NCBI RefSeq assembly: GCF_019469165.1
Contig: NZ_CP048263.1
Location: 2,108,001 to 2,172,000, forward strand
Direction of reading: 5' to 3'
DNA from: Gilliamella sp. ESL0443
GTDB taxonomy: Bacteria; Pseudomonadota; Gammaproteobacteria; Enterobacterales; Orbaceae
DNA: 64,000 nucleotides
Below the pieces are notes generated by a model. The model saw only the letters and a program-made list of their open reading frames with translations. It was not told the DNA's origin and searched no databases. This document shows positions 49,146 to 59,823 of this stretch, one piece after another; the first letter of the stretch is position 1, and every line of letters starts with the position of its first letter. The position numbers and the translations under genes are program-made.

Positions 49146-50657
49146 CTAAGGCAAAGTGCAAAGCCCTACCGAAGTGACAGCAGAGCCAATATAAGCCCAA
49201 TGTGTATGACCATCATCAGGGTGAACAATAAACCGATTATACTCATTGCTAGGAGTTATAACATTGGTCCAGAACCAGTTAGTACCAAAGTCGGCTTTTT
49301 CATATTTGCTTAGATCACCCCACTCCGCAATAAAGCTGGCACCAATTCTACGCTGATAATAATCACCTGATGAGGAAGGTGTAGCACCAGTCACTTCATA
49401 ACGTTTTGCATTAGTTAAATCTTTAACCGTAGGCATACGATAACCAATTTTATTACACCAGGACTCCATACTAGGATAGGTGTAATAGGCTTTACCTCGG
49501 TTGACAAACCATTGTTTTATCTCAAACCCATACTTGACAGCTTTCTTACCATTATGGACATAATGACCTATTAACTCGAAAGTCTGCGGCAAAGTAGGCT
49601 TAGCAATAAGACCAGGGTTACTAGAATTCCATTGGGATGCAGTCGCAACTGGGCCGGTTAAGGTTATGCGTACACTTGTCGGTGTAAAATTGCCCACAGT
49701 AGCAGTAATACCTCCCCGAGTGACAGAAGACCAGGCCAATAGCTGACTATTACCAGCAATTTCTAAATCAAAGTACATGTTATTAGCACCCGTAGTCGGA
49801 AAGTTTCTATCATAAAACTCTGGCTTATTATGAGTGAAAAACCCCTTATAAGGATTCCAAATAGAAGCCGGACCAGCGTTCTTTTCTTTATCTGCAACCA
49901 AAACAGGTTTGGCAAAACAAACTTCTGGTTCAGTATCAGGGTTAGGAGTAACATAATAAGTCACAGTACTTGCATTGAAACTACGACTACGAGGAACCCC
50001 ATAACGTGTGGATAGATTACCATTCGTACTGGTTAATTTAAGACGATAAGGGGCACCACAAGGCCCTAATGTTCGATCACGTGGTACAGCTCGGTTGTAT
50101 TTATCGGTGACAGATAAACTTAAAGTACCTGTAGCTGTAACGTCTGTATCGCCATCATCATCCTTCCAACCAAGCATACTGAATTCCACTGAATCTTTGT
50201 CAACTGGAATAAACATGTGAATGCCACTAACAGGTTGGTTAGCAATAGGCAAGACGATTGGATTTTCAGGAGATGAAGTATTAGTTGAAGGCGTGTATTG
50301 CACACCATTGTTAAAAGCAATACTGAGTAAACCATCAGTATCAACCGCAAGTATGCTAGCGCCGACATTTTTATAAACAAAATAAGGCGCACTGCCCTGA
50401 ATATGATTTCTTGTTGTCTGTGAAGTTAATGCATGGCTTGAATAAAAAGGTATTAGTAAAAGGCCTAGCGGTAAAAAGATCTGTCGGCGTAATTTAGATC
50501 TGAGAGATGATCGGAATGATAATCCGCGTGACGATCTAATGCGTGATCTTAAATTTTCGTCGATTAATAAGCTAGAGTGAAAAAAAAAAGACTGAGAGTT
50601 TAAATTAGGCAAATTTAAATTATAGGTTGCCCTAGGCTTTTGTAAATTGTAATACAT
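49146..50657 (-). CDS. Adhesin-like exported protein 2
   Basis: 503 residues from ATG 50657, the only ATG before the signal peptide. An unusual basic leader of about 55 residues (RSRIRSSRGL, RSSLRSKLRRQ) precedes the hydrophobic IFLPLGLLLIPFYSSHA, so it is an extended signal region. The mature start ALTSQTTRNHIQGSAPY and most of the body match adhesin gene 1. The C-terminal domain has WCNKIGYRMPTVKDLTNAK, EWG and a terminal GLCTLP, resembling lectin-like ends of enterobacterial adhesins. Codons 23-26 contain ten T in a row. The ligand is unknown, and no beta-barrel anchor is visible. Confidence 0.75.
   Translation of the reverse strand: MYYNLQKPRATYNLNLPNLNSQSFFFHSSLLIDENLRSRIRSSRGLSFRSSLRSKLRRQIFLPLGLLLIPFYSSHALTSQTTRNHIQGSAPYFVYKNVGASILAVDTDGLLSIAFNNGVQYTPSTNTSSPENPIVLPIANQPVSGIHMFIPVDKDSVEFSMLGWKDDDGDTDVTATGTLSLSVTDKYNRAVPRDRTLGPCGAPYRLKLTSTNGNLSTRYGVPRSRSFNASTVTYYVTPNPDTEPEVCFAKPVLVADKEKNAGPASIWNPYKGFFTHNKPEFYDRNFPTTGANNMYFDLEIAGNSQLLAWSSVTRGGITATVGNFTPTSVRITLTGPVATASQWNSSNPGLIAKPTLPQTFELIGHYVHNGKKAVKYGFEIKQWFVNRGKAYYTYPSMESWCNKIGYRMPTVKDLTNAKRYEVTGATPSSSGDYYQRRIGASFIAEWGDLSKYEKADFGTNWFWTNVITPSNEYNRFIVHPDDGHTHWAYIGSAVTSVGLCTLP
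50478..50548. other. Cluster of five GATC sites in the 5' part of adhesin gene 2
   Basis: GATC at 50478, 50497, 50509, 50533 and 50545, that is five within 71 bases, in the segment encoding the basic leader (repeated Arg-Ser codons AGATCT/CGATCA). It may partly reflect the arginine-serine coding; Dam methylation control is a possibility only. Confidence 0.6.
50580..50589. repeat. Homopolymer A10 (T10 on coding strand) in adhesin gene 2
   Basis: Ten A on the plus strand within codons 23-26 (SFFFH). As written the gene is in frame. Homopolymers of this length are slippage-prone. Confidence 0.85.
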
Positions 50658-50675
50658 ATTCGACTATCCTGTCAA
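50646..50675 (-). promoter_or_regulatory. Conserved 5' block of adhesin gene 2
   Basis: TTGACA (50670-50675) and TACAAT (50646-50651), 18 bases apart, with the start ATG (50655-50657) inside the spacer and AGGA 9 bases before the ATG. Same layout as at 24155-24184. Confidence 0.5.
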
Positions 50676-51046
50676 GTAAACATTTGATTTATTTACTAAT
50701 TTATATTTATTGGTTGAATTTTAGCTACTCAGCTAAAATGACTCGGGAGTATAATAACGGGAAAAATATGGCGCAATAAATTTTTCATTTTATATCGTTA
50801 ATCTTTGTAAAGTTCTTCAGAAAAAGAACTAAACAATTGTTAATTAAATTATGTTTTAATTGATAAATATCAAATTTACAAATCCTTAAAAACCATAATT
50901 TTTAATTCTAGAAAAATTTTATTTTTTTGGAATTTTTTTCAATTTATTGATTTTAAGGGGGGGTAAATGCTAAAAACCCCGCTCCTCAACTTTTTTTGTG
51001 TAAAATCAGTAACTTTTTAGCCGTTAATCAATTTGATAATTGACAG
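50658..51046. other. Gap upstream of adhesin gene 2
   Basis: 389 AT-rich bases without a gene. It contains the promoter-like block (50646-50675), an inverted repeat AGTTCTT/AAGAACT near 50812-50832, and boundary repeat copy F. Its sequence is similar in outline to the region upstream of adhesin gene 1. Confidence 0.5.
50972..50997 (+). repeat. Cassette boundary repeat, copy F
   Basis: A-run, core CCCCGCTCCTCAAC, T-run, same orientation as copies A-E. It is upstream of adhesin gene 2 and just after the end of uraA. Confidence 0.8.
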
Positions 51047-52294
51047 CTAGTTATTAGTCAGTTGATTTTTTTTAGGTAAAATTAAATTTAACAAAATCGC
51101 TAAAATTCCACATAAGCTAATGCCTTGTAGTGCATAAGACCCAAAATCAAATATCATTCCACCGATCCCAAAGACTAATACTAATGAAACAATACACATA
51201 TTGCGTGGTATAGAGAGATCGACTTTATGTTTAATTAATATATTAATACCTACTGATGCAATCGAGCCGAATAAAAGCACCATAATCCCGCCCATAACAA
51301 CTGTTGGGATCGTACTTAAAAAAGCGCCGATCTTTCCAACAAATGACATGAAAATTGCCCAAATTGCCGCCCAAGTCATTACTCGTGTTTTGAAGTTACG
51401 GGTTAATGTGACCGCGCCAATAACTTCGGCATAAGTGATACAAGGTGGACCACCAAAGAAGCCTGCACTTGAGGTTGCTAATCCATCACCAAGCAATGTT
51501 CTTTGTAAGCCCGGATCTCGGGTATAATCTTTTCCGGTTACTGCGCTGATCGCCATAATATCACCAACATGCTCGATCGTCGGTGCAATTACAATTGGGA
51601 TCATATATAAGATAGCTTGCCAGTGAAATTCTGGAAAGGTGAAATCTGGTACTTTAAACCATGGCGCATCAATAATGGGTTGAAAATTGACTATGCCCAT
51701 TATGCAAGACAATGCGTATCCCACAACAATACCTGCAATGATCGGGACTAATCTAAAAAAGCCTTTGGCCCAAATAGCTACAATTAAGGTGGTTAATAGT
51801 GACGCCATTGAGATCAAAATTAATTGATAGTTTTCGGCGGGTATTCCACTGTCGGTTCCCATTGCCATTTTGACGGCTACCGGTGCAAGTGATAAACCGA
51901 TAACCATTATGATCGGTCCAGTAACCACTGGCGGTAAAATGCGATCAATTACGTGCTTTCCGTTAATTTTGACCAAAAAGGCAAAAAACATAAACACAAA
52001 ACCGGCTGCAACAAGTCCACCCAATGTTGCAGGAATTCCCCACTGTGCAACGCCAAAAGAGATCGGAGCAATAAAAGCAAAGGATGATGCTAAAAATACT
52101 GGGACTTTTCCTTTGGTGGTCAGTTGAAATAATAGTGTGCCCAATCCGGCTGTGAATAAAGCAACATTGGTATTTAAGCCGGTTAATAATGGCACAAGTA
52201 CTAATGCACCAAATGCAACAAATAGCATTTGAGCGCCGGTAAAAATATCTTGCCACGAATGTTGTGATGCATCATTATTGATAGTTTTAGACAC
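51047..52294 (-). CDS. uraA: Uracil permease UraA
   Basis: 415 residues, nucleobase-cation symporter-2 family with about 14 helices. Motifs include LIFVPLLTG-type N-terminus (ALVLVPLLTGLN), the substrate region IVIAPTIEHVGDI with the conserved Glu-His, and GGPPCITYAEVIGAVTLT. It imports uracil with protons. upp lies upstream on the same strand, as in E. coli, but a terminator hairpin separates them. Confidence 0.94.
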   Translation of the reverse strand: MSKTINNDASQHSWQDIFTGAQMLFVAFGALVLVPLLTGLNTNVALFTAGLGTLLFQLTTKGKVPVFLASSFAFIAPISFGVAQWGIPATLGGLVAAGFVFMFFAFLVKINGKHVIDRILPPVVTGPIIMVIGLSLAPVAVKMAMGTDSGIPAENYQLILISMASLLTTLIVAIWAKGFFRLVPIIAGIVVGYALSCIMGIVNFQPIIDAPWFKVPDFTFPEFHWQAILYMIPIVIAPTIEHVGDIMAISAVTGKDYTRDPGLQRTLLGDGLATSSAGFFGGPPCITYAEVIGAVTLTRNFKTRVMTWAAIWAIFMSFVGKIGAFLSTIPTVVMGGIMVLLFGSIASVGINILIKHKVDLSIPRNMCIVSLVLVFGIGGMIFDFGSYALQGISLCGILAILLNLILPKKNQLTNN

Positions 52295-52353
52295 ATTGTC
52301 CTCTCTTATTCCACTTAATGTTAGTCATATCTATTTGTAATCAAATAGTAGGC

Positions 52354-52378
52354 ATAAAAAAACCGGTTAAAACCGGTC
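52354..52378 (-). terminator. Terminator or attenuator between upp and uraA
   Basis: Minus-strand stem ACCGGTT / AACCGGT with a 2-base loop, followed by a run of T. It would reduce uraA expression relative to upp. Confidence 0.8.
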
Positions 52379-52392
52379 TAAAATTTGAGATT

Positions 52393-53019
52393 TTATTTAG
52401 TGCCGAATATTTTGTCTCCGGCGTCACCAAGTCCTGGTAAAATGTAGCCCTTTTCATTCAACCGTTCATCGATTGATGCGGTATAAAGTTCGACATCTGG
52501 GTGAGCTTGTTCTAATGCTTTGATTCCTTCTGGCGCAGCAACTAATACAAGTACTTTGATATTTTTACATCCAGCTTTTTTAAGCAGATCAATAGTTGCA
52601 ACCATTGAACCACCGGTAGCAAGCATTGGATCAACGACTAATGCCATTCGTTCTTCAATATCAGAAGTTAGTTTTTGGAAATAAGGGACTGGTTCAAGCG
52701 TTTCTTCGTTACGATAAAAACCAACAACACTAATTCTTGCACTAGGTATATGTTCTAAGACACCATCCATCATTCCTAAACCAGCACGTAAAATAGGCAC
52801 AACGGTGATTTTTTTACCTTTGATTTGTTCTACTTCAACAGGTCCACACCAACCTTGAATTGTGACTTTTTCAGTCGGTAAATTAGCTGTCGCTTCATAA
52901 GTTAATAAGCTACCAACTTCACTAGCAAGGTCTCGGAAATCTTTTGTGCTAATATCGTGTTCACGCATTAAGCCGATTTTATGGCGAACTAGAGGGTGTT
53001 TTACTTCAACAATTTTCAT
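52393..53019 (-). CDS. upp: Uracil phosphoribosyltransferase
   Basis: 208 residues, as in E. coli. PRPP-binding loop [14 protein letters not shown], uracil-binding [17 protein letters not shown] at the end, and [18 protein letters not shown]. It makes UMP from uracil and PRPP for salvage, in step with UraA import. Confidence 0.96.
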   Translation of the reverse strand: MKIVEVKHPLVRHKIGLMREHDISTKDFRDLASEVGSLLTYEATANLPTEKVTIQGWCGPVEVEQIKGKKITVVPILRAGLGMMDGVLEHIPSARISVVGFYRNEETLEPVPYFQKLTSDIEERMALVVDPMLATGGSMVATIDLLKKAGCKNIKVLVLVAAPEGIKALEQAHPDVELYTASIDERLNEKGYILPGLGDAGDKIFGTK

Positions 53020-53167
53020 GGGGGCCTCAGTGTTATTTTTCGATGATCTAATTAGTAGGTATAAATAACCACTGAGAGGTAATTATAGCAGAGTTATCAT
53101 TTCATGAAAACCCGAAATCCCAATAAAGGCATTATTATTGATGATGTGAATACTCGCTTTTCATTTT

Positions 53168-54166
53168 TTATAAGCTTTCACCTTCGAGGTATTCAACCGG
53201 TAAGTCAATAACCTTTTGCTCGACCTTTTCACCATTGATACGTTTTAGTAGTAATTCGGCAGCAATTTTGCCCATTTCGATTCTTGGGGTTTGGATTGAG
53301 GCTAGCTTTGGATTCATATATTGACCAATTTTATGGCCATGGAATCCAACGATGGCTATCTGTTTCGGTATTTCAATGCCAATGCGTTGACATTCAAGTA
53401 GTACGCCTAGCGCCAAATCATCATTAGTACTAAATATACCATCGACACTTGGGTACTCTTTTAGTATTTGGTGTAAAAATCTTGCGCCTAATTCATAGGA
53501 TGAGGCTTCTTTGGTTGCTAATGTTTTAGGGGTTAATCCTGCCTCTTGCATGGCTTTTTCATAACCTTGCTGCCGTATGATGCTTCGCTGATCTTGCCTT
53601 GCACTGAAGTAGACTATGTTGCGTCGCCCTTTCTCTATCATGTGGTGAATCATATTTTTGGTAGCAGTGAAGTTATCAAAGCCAACCGCCATGTCGATGC
53701 AGGGTGAGACACTGTCCATTATTTCAACGACAGGTACGCCAGATATTTCGATCATTTTGAGCGTAGCCGGATTGTGTATTCTTTCGGTTAATATTAGTCC
53801 ATCGATGTTGTAAGAGAGTAATGAACGAACCCGTAGCTCTTCTTTATCCGCACTGTATCCGGTGTGGGTGATCATGGTTTGGTACCCTTTTACATCAGTA
53901 ACCATTTCGATACCTTTTAAAATATCAGCAAATACTTGGTTAGTTAATGAGGGTAATACCACTCCAATAGCATAACTTTTGGCATTAGATAGCATGTCAG
54001 GCGCTTTGTTTGGAATATAGCCTAATTTATCAATAGCCGATGAGATTTTTAACCGAAGTGATTCTGATACTAGGTTGGGATCTCGCAAAAAGCGACTGAC
54101 TGTCATTTTGCTGATGCCGATTAAGTTGGCGATTTCTTGTAAGCCAGGGCGACGTTTTTTACTCAT
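53168..54166 (-). CDS. gntR: LacI-family transcriptional regulator, GntR-type (gluconate)
   Basis: 332 residues. DNA-binding helix-turn-helix at residues 9-30 ([20 protein letters not shown]), then a periplasmic-binding-protein fold. Strong similarity to E. coli gluconate repressor GntR ([70 protein letters not shown]). No gluconate genes are adjacent, so it must act in trans. Its start overlaps the ung stop by ATGA, an unusual pairing with a DNA repair gene. Confidence 0.85.
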   Translation of the reverse strand: MSKKRRPGLQEIANLIGISKMTVSRFLRDPNLVSESLRLKISSAIDKLGYIPNKAPDMLSNAKSYAIGVVLPSLTNQVFADILKGIEMVTDVKGYQTMITHTGYSADKEELRVRSLLSYNIDGLILTERIHNPATLKMIEISGVPVVEIMDSVSPCIDMAVGFDNFTATKNMIHHMIEKGRRNIVYFSARQDQRSIIRQQGYEKAMQEAGLTPKTLATKEASSYELGARFLHQILKEYPSVDGIFSTNDDLALGVLLECQRIGIEIPKQIAIVGFHGHKIGQYMNPKLASIQTPRIEMGKIAAELLLKRINGEKVEQKVIDLPVEYLEGESL

Positions 54167-54852
54167 TGTTTATTTTCCGGTAATCTTGGTTGCCAATCAA
54201 TGGGTGTTTTACCATGCTGTGTAATGATCGCATTTGCTTTTGAGAAGTGTTTACATCCAAAAAAGCCACGATGTGCAGATAATGGCGATGGGTGTACGGC
54301 GGTTAATACATGATGTTTTTGACGATCAATAAATTGACCTTTCTTCTGAGCCGGCGAGCCCCAAAGTAAAAATACCACGCCTTCCAAATGTTTATCGATC
54401 GCAGCAATAACATGATCGGTAAAGGTTTCCCAACCTATTTTGGCATGAGAGTGGGCCTGACCAGCTTCAACCGTTAATACGTTGTTAAGGAGTAGTACGC
54501 CTTGAGTTGCCCAGTAACCTAAGTAACCATGATTTGGAATAGTAAATCCGTCAATATCCGTTGAGAGTTCTTTATAGATGTTGAGTAGTGATGGCGGTGG
54601 TTTGATTCCCGGTAATACAGAAAAGGATAAACCATGAGCTTGGTTTGGACCATGATATGGGTCCTGCCCTAGAATTACTACTTTGATGTTATTAAATTCA
54701 GTGAAACGAAATGCATTAAACACATCGCGCTGAGGAGGATAAATGGTTTTACCTTCAGCGCGTTGTTTGGCAACAAATTGCATGATATGTTGAAAATAGG
54801 GCTTCTCTTTTTCAGAGCCAATAACATCGTTCCAGGTTAATTGATTACTCAT
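54163..54852 (-). CDS. ung: Uracil-DNA glycosylase
   Basis: 229 residues, as in E. coli. Catalytic motif [18 protein letters not shown] with the water-activating Asp, [16 protein letters not shown], and [13 protein letters not shown] with the catalytic His and intercalating Leu. It removes uracil from DNA. Coupled with gntR by a four-base overlap, divergent from grcA. Confidence 0.96.
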   Translation of the reverse strand: MSNQLTWNDVIGSEKEKPYFQHIMQFVAKQRAEGKTIYPPQRDVFNAFRFTEFNNIKVVILGQDPYHGPNQAHGLSFSVLPGIKPPPSLLNIYKELSTDIDGFTIPNHGYLGYWATQGVLLLNNVLTVEAGQAHSHAKIGWETFTDHVIAAIDKHLEGVVFLLWGSPAQKKGQFIDRQKHHVLTAVHPSPLSAHRGFFGCKHFSKANAIITQHGKTPIDWQPRLPENKQ

Positions 54853-55267
54853 ATTTTGCCTTTACTATTATTTTATCTAGTACTGCGTTGGTAATAATTA
54901 TACCTAAAAATAATAATAAGCCTAATGCTAATCAATGTTGGATGATATTAAATAAACACTCTTAAATATTCAGTTAAACACAAAATTACCATGTATTAAC
55001 CATATCACATCAAAGTTAATGGTTTGTAACATTCTAAGTTGCTGCCCATTGCAGTACCTAATAAAAAATTTTCAAATAGGCATATCTATATTGATTTTTA
55101 ACTTCCAGATATAATTGATGTTTTTACTGACCAGTTATTAAAAAGCTAATCAACGGTAAAACTTATCAGATTAATAGTTTTTTTTGATTTTAATCAAATT
55201 TTGAAAGTGCTATATTAGTCTCAATAGTTTAGGACAATAACGTCCAGATCCATTAGGAGGATTTAAA
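54853..55267. other. Divergent regulatory gap between ung and grcA
   Basis: 415 AT-rich bases with no gene. It contains the FNR site at 55184-55197 and a TATATT -10 candidate at 55211-55216, both on the grcA side. The ung promoter was not resolved. Confidence 0.5.
55184..55197 (+). promoter_or_regulatory. FNR site upstream of grcA
   Basis: TTGATTTTAATCAA is a perfect palindromic FNR consensus, 71 bases before the grcA ATG. grcA (yfiD) is a known strongly anaerobic gene, activated by FNR in E. coli. Confidence 0.85.
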
Positions 55268-55651
55268 ATGATTACAGGTATCCAAATTACTAAAGCTGAT
55301 AATAAAGCACTACTTAACTCATTCTGGTTATTAGATGATTCAACAAAAGAAGCTCGTTGTGTTGCTGCTAAATCAGTTTATAAAGAAGATCAAGTTGTCC
55401 CAACTGCTGAACTTGGTCAAATCGAATATCGTGAAATTCCATTAGATGTAGCGCCAACAATTAAAGTTGAAGGTGGTCAACATTTAAATGTGAACGTTCT
55501 TCGTCGTGAGACTTTAGAAGACGCTGTTCAACATCCAGAAAAATATCCACAATTAACTATTCGTGTTTCTGGTTATGCTGTTCGTTTTAACTCGTTAACA
55601 GCTGAACAACAACGCGATGTTATTGCTCGTACTTTTACAACTAAAATCTAA
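55268..55651 (+). CDS. grcA: Autonomous glycyl radical cofactor GrcA (YfiD)
   Basis: 127 residues, as in E. coli. The C-terminal glycyl radical domain has [13 protein letters not shown] with the radical glycine. It replaces the oxygen-damaged C-terminus of pyruvate formate-lyase and restores activity. Preceded by a perfect FNR site and AGGAGG, followed by a terminator. No pfl genes are in this window. Confidence 0.95.
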   Translation: MITGIQITKADNKALLNSFWLLDDSTKEARCVAAKSVYKEDQVVPTAELGQIEYREIPLDVAPTIKVEGGQHLNVNVLRRETLEDAVQHPEKYPQLTIRVSGYAVRFNSLTAEQQRDVIARTFTTKI

Positions 55652-55673
55652 GTTTCTTATTTGACAATAAGTT

Positions 55674-55700
55674 TCACCCAGCTTTATGCTGGGTTTTTTT
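55674..55700 (+). terminator. Terminator of grcA
   Basis: Stem ACCCAGC / GCTGGGT with a 5-base loop, then a T run. Confidence 0.88.
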
Positions 55701-55795
55701 AACTTTTAATTTAGCTTTTATTTCACCCAATTAAATACTGCACCGGGTCAAATTTACATTCAATATTTACAGATACATTTAATCTTATTTGAGTG

Positions 55796-55828
55796 TCAAA
55801 AAAATAGCGAAGCCCTGCTTCGCTATTA
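55796..55828 (-). terminator. Terminator of dnaKJ
   Basis: Minus-strand stem AATAGCGAAGC / GCTTCGCTATT with a 3-base loop followed by a T run. Confidence 0.88.
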
Positions 55829-55840
55829 AGTGATATTTTT

Positions 55841-56977
55841 TTATCCAAAAAACTTTTTCACTTTATCAAAAAAGCTTTTTTCTTTTGGGCTGTGTTTTGA
55901 GTTTTTGTCCGCTTTGAAACTTTCACCCAATTCTTTTAGTAACTCTTTTTGTTTGCCAGTTAAGTTTACTGGGGTTTCAACCACTACGTGGCAGTATAGA
56001 TCACCTACTGTGCTGCCGCGTAATGATTTAATTCCTTTTCCACGCAATCTGAACATTTTACCTGTTTGAGTTTCAGCTGGTATGGTTAAGCTGACTTTAC
56101 CATTTAGTGTTGGTACTTCAACTTCACCACCAAGTGATGCTAGAACAATGTTAATTGGAATTTCACAATGTAAGTTTGTTCCATCACGCTCAAAGATTGC
56201 ATGTGGTTTTACTTGTACCTGAACGTATAAATCGCCAGCTGGGGCGCCATTAAGTCCCGCTTCACCTTCGCCTGAAAGTCGAATACGGTTTCCGGTATCC
56301 ACACCAGCAGGGATGGTAACAGATAGTGTTTTCGTTTTCTGAATACGCCCTTCACCATGACATTTTTTACATGGATTTTTAACGATTTTTCCACGGCCGT
56401 GACAGGTTGGACACTCTTGCTGTACAGCAAAGAAGCCTTGTCGCATTTGTACAACACCAGCGCCATGACATGTATCACACGTTACGACATCTGATGATTT
56501 TTCTGTTCCTTGTCCATGACATACATCACAAGTTACCCATGTTGGTACTTTTATCTCTTTACTTACGCCACTTGCTGCTTCTTCTAGCGTTAATGAGATG
56601 TTGTATTGTAAATCATCGCCTCGTGATGCGGTTTGACCACGTCCTCGCCCACCACCGAAGAAATCACTGAAGATATCATCAAATGCAGAACCTCCACCAA
56701 AACCACCAAATCCGCCGAAGCCACCGCCTCCAGCACCACCTTGACCTTGTTCAAAAGCAGCATGTCCATACTGATCATAAGCGGCTTTCTTTTGTGGATC
56801 GGTTAAGATTTCATAAGCTTCTTTGACTTCTTTGAATTTCGCTTCAGCTTCTGCTTTATTATCCTGATTTTTATCCGGATGATATTTCATGGCTAGGCGT
56901 TTGTAGGCTTTTTTTATCTCAGCTTCAGTAGCACTTTTACTTACGCCTAATGTTTCATAATAATCTTTCTTCGCCAT
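55841..56977 (-). CDS. dnaJ: Chaperone DnaJ (Hsp40)
   Basis: 378 residues. J domain 1-70 with intact HPD ([10 protein letters not shown]), then a Gly/Phe-rich linker, four zinc-finger repeats of CxxCHGxG form ([32 protein letters not shown]) and the C-terminal substrate-binding domains. It delivers substrates to DnaK and stimulates its ATPase. About 127 bases downstream of dnaK in the same operon. Confidence 0.97.
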   Translation of the reverse strand: MAKKDYYETLGVSKSATEAEIKKAYKRLAMKYHPDKNQDNKAEAEAKFKEVKEAYEILTDPQKKAAYDQYGHAAFEQGQGGAGGGGFGGFGGFGGGSAFDDIFSDFFGGGRGRGQTASRGDDLQYNISLTLEEAASGVSKEIKVPTWVTCDVCHGQGTEKSSDVVTCDTCHGAGVVQMRQGFFAVQQECPTCHGRGKIVKNPCKKCHGEGRIQKTKTLSVTIPAGVDTGNRIRLSGEGEAGLNGAPAGDLYVQVQVKPHAIFERDGTNLHCEIPINIVLASLGGEVEVPTLNGKVSLTIPAETQTGKMFRLRGKGIKSLRGSTVGDLYCHVVVETPVNLTGKQKELLKELGESFKADKNSKHSPKEKSFFDKVKKFFG

Positions 56978-57103
56978 AATTAACCTTTAACTTTAATCAT
57001 TATATAAACAACTAAACGGGCTTGAGTTACCTCGCGCCCGTTTAATGTTTTACATGTTTAAAACTCGTTGAAATAACTCATTAAAAAACATATTAGTTAA
57101 TGC

Positions 57104-59017
57104 TTATTTTTTCTCATCATCAACTTCTTTGAAGTCCGCATCAACTACATCATCAGCAGAGTTTGCGCTATTTGCTTGGCTTGCAGATTGCTCAGCTTGA
57201 GCCTGTTGTTGAGCTAACTCAAGTAATTTTTTTGAAGCTTCCATTAATGCATTAATTTTAGCTTCGATTTCTGCTTTATCTTCACCGCGTGCAGCATTTT
57301 CTAAATCACTCACGGCGCTTTCGATAGCGGTTTTGTCATCAGCTGATAATTGATCGCCAGCTTCAGTCACTTGTTTACGAGTTGAGTGAACAAGATGATC
57401 AGCTTGGTTACGAATTTGAGCTAATTCTTCAAATTTACGGTCAGCATCAGCATTTGCTTCTGCATCATTTACCATTTTTTGGATCTCTTCTTCACTTAAT
57501 CCTGAAGAAGCTTTAATGGTAATGTTTTGTTCACGACCAGTATTTTTATCTTTTGCTGATACATGCAATATACCATCAGCATCGATATCAAATGTTACTT
57601 CAATTTGTGGCATACCGCGTGGTGCAGCTTGAATTCCATCAAGGTTAAATTGACCTAATGATTTGTTATCACTTGCACGTTTACGTTCACCTTGTAACAC
57701 ATGAATGGTTACCGCAGATTGATTATCTTCAGCAGTTGAGAACACTTGACTATGTTTAGTTGGAATAGTTGTGTTTTTCTCAATCAAGGTAGTCATTACA
57801 CCACCCATTGTTTCAATACCTAATGATAATGGTGTTACGTCAAGTAATAATACATCTTTAACATCACCACCTAATACACCACCTTGTACCGCAGCACCTA
57901 CTGCTACTGCTTCATCAGGGTTAACGTCTTTACGTGGTTCTTTGCCAAAGAAGTCTGCAACGGCTTTTTGTACCATTGGCATACGTGTTTGACCACCAAC
58001 TAAAATCACATCTTTAATATCAGAAACAGTAAGACCTGCATCTTTTAATGCTGTTTTAACTGGTTCCATTGAGCGTTTAACTAAATCTTCAACTAATGAT
58101 TCAAGTTTAGCGCGAGTCACTTTGATATTTAAGTGTTTTGGTCCAGTTGCATCAGCAGTGATATATGGTAAGTTAATATCAGTTTGTTGTGCTGATGATA
58201 ATTCAATTTTCGCTTTTTCAGCCGCTTCTTTTAAACGTTGCATTGCAAGTGGATCATTTTTAAGATCGAATCCTTGTTCACGTTTAAATTCATCAACTAA
58301 ATAGTTAATTAAACGAGAGTCAAAGTCTTCACCACCTAAATGAGTATCACCATTAGTTGCTAATACTTCGAAGGTTTTTTCACCATCAACGTCATCAATT
58401 TCGATAATTGAGATATCAAATGTACCACCACCAAGGTCATAAACTGCAATTGTGCGGTTACCGACATCTTTATCTAAACCATACGCTAATGCTGCTGCTG
58501 TTGGTTCGTTGATAATACGTTTAACATCTAAACCAGCAATACGACCCGCATCTTTAGTTGCTTGACGTTGTGCGTCATTAAAATAAGCAGGAACAGTAAT
58601 AACGGCTTCAGTTACTGGCTCACCAAGATAATCTTCTGCTGTTTTTTTCATTTTCTTCAATACTTCAGCAGAAATTTGTGGTGGAGCAATTTTTTGGCCT
58701 TTAACATCAACCCATGCATCGCCATTGTCTGCTTTAACAATTTTATATGGCATGATGCCAACATCACGTTGTACTTCAGCGTCTTCATAACGACGACCGA
58801 TTAAACGTTTAATCGCAAATAATGTATTTTGTGGATTGGTTACTGCTTGGCGTTTAGCTGGTTGACCAACTAGAATTTCGCCATCTTGTGTGTAAGCAAT
58901 AATCGATGGGGTTGTGCGATCACCCTCGGCATTTTCTAATACTTTTGCTTGGCCGTTATCCATTACTGCAACACATGAATTTGTTGTACCTAAGTCGATA
59001 CCAATAATTTTACCCAT
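57104..59017 (-). CDS. dnaK: Chaperone DnaK (Hsp70)
   Basis: 637 residues (E. coli 638). ATPase motifs [57 protein letters not shown]; interdomain linker [15 protein letters not shown]; helical lid; acidic C-terminal tail ending EVDDEKK for J-protein and client contacts. GAGGAG before the ATG. A heat-shock promoter precedes it. In E. coli too, satP lies a little upstream and divergent. Confidence 0.98.
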   Translation of the reverse strand: MGKIIGIDLGTTNSCVAVMDNGQAKVLENAEGDRTTPSIIAYTQDGEILVGQPAKRQAVTNPQNTLFAIKRLIGRRYEDAEVQRDVGIMPYKIVKADNGDAWVDVKGQKIAPPQISAEVLKKMKKTAEDYLGEPVTEAVITVPAYFNDAQRQATKDAGRIAGLDVKRIINEPTAAALAYGLDKDVGNRTIAVYDLGGGTFDISIIEIDDVDGEKTFEVLATNGDTHLGGEDFDSRLINYLVDEFKREQGFDLKNDPLAMQRLKEAAEKAKIELSSAQQTDINLPYITADATGPKHLNIKVTRAKLESLVEDLVKRSMEPVKTALKDAGLTVSDIKDVILVGGQTRMPMVQKAVADFFGKEPRKDVNPDEAVAVGAAVQGGVLGGDVKDVLLLDVTPLSLGIETMGGVMTTLIEKNTTIPTKHSQVFSTAEDNQSAVTIHVLQGERKRASDNKSLGQFNLDGIQAAPRGMPQIEVTFDIDADGILHVSAKDKNTGREQNITIKASSGLSEEEIQKMVNDAEANADADRKFEELAQIRNQADHLVHSTRKQVTEAGDQLSADDKTAIESAVSDLENAARGEDKAEIEAKINALMEASKKLLELAQQQAQAEQSASQANSANSADDVVDADFKEVDDEKK

Positions 59018-59117
59018 AATCGTTTCTCCTCAAACCTGTATTTTATTCTTTGTATATAAGTCTTAAATATTTAATTTCAAGTCCTTATTTTGACAAAGAT
59101 ATGTAATTGTTTTCACA

Positions 59118-59150
59118 TAAATGGGAACAATATTTTTAATATCAAGGGGC
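59118..59150 (-). promoter_or_regulatory. Sigma-32 heat-shock promoter of dnaKJ
   Basis: Minus strand: GCCCCTTGAT (59141-59150) as -35 and TTCCCATTTA (59118-59127) as -10, with 13 bases between, close to the known CCCTTGAA / CCCCATtTA consensus. About 100 bases before the ATG. Confidence 0.8.
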
Positions 59151-59245
59151 AAAATAAATTATTTTTTCTTAAATCTTGATTATAGACCTCTCTACACTTA
59201 TTATTGCCGCCTTTTTTATTATGAGAATTAATTTATAGGATCTTT

Positions 59246-59818
59246 ATGGAACAAACTAAATTAGCAAACCCTGGTCCTCTCGGCTTAATGGGTTTTGGTA
59301 TGACTACAATTTTATTAAATATTCATAACGCAGGTTTTTTTCCTGTCATGACGGCCATTGTGTCAATGGGTATTTTTTATGGAGGACTGGCACAGGTGAT
59401 CGCTGGAATTTTAGAATTTCGTAAAGGTAATACTTTTGGTACTACAGCGTTTACTTCATATGGTTTCTTTTGGATCGCTCTTGTTGGTATTTGGTATTTA
59501 CCGACATCACCAGCAACAGCACCAACTGATGCAACTTTTGTGGGTATCTTCCTAGCATTATGGGGAATTTTTACCGCATTTATGTTTATCGGTACTTTAA
59601 AAGGTAATCGAGTATTACAATTTGTTTTTGCAAGTTTAACTGTTTTATTTGCTTTATTAGCAATTGGTAACATTTGTGGTAACCATGACATCATTCATAT
59701 TGCCGGTTTTGAGGGTATTATTTGCGGTGCCAGTGCTATTTATTTAGCGATGGCTGAAGTGCTTAATGAACAATATGGACGTACAATTTTACCAGTTGGT
59801 GCAAAATCTCAGCATTGA
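59246..59818 (+). CDS. satP: Acetate/succinate permease SatP (YaaH)
   Basis: 190 residues (E. coli 188), six membrane helices. The family motif NPGPLGLMGFGMTTILLN at the N-terminus and YGGLAQVIAGILEFRKGNTFGTTAF in helix 2-3 are clear. It moves acetate and succinate with protons, useful where fermentation products abound. Divergent from dnaK. Own terminator. Confidence 0.94.
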   Translation: MEQTKLANPGPLGLMGFGMTTILLNIHNAGFFPVMTAIVSMGIFYGGLAQVIAGILEFRKGNTFGTTAFTSYGFFWIALVGIWYLPTSPATAPTDATFVGIFLALWGIFTAFMFIGTLKGNRVLQFVFASLTVLFALLAIGNICGNHDIIHIAGFEGIICGASAIYLAMAEVLNEQYGRTILPVGAKSQH

Positions 59819-59823
59819 TAAGA

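Noticed and set aside
53168..54166. Local gluconate operon regulated by GntR
   Set aside because: No gluconate kinase, permease or Entner-Doudoroff gene lies nearby; the regulator is only paired with ung.
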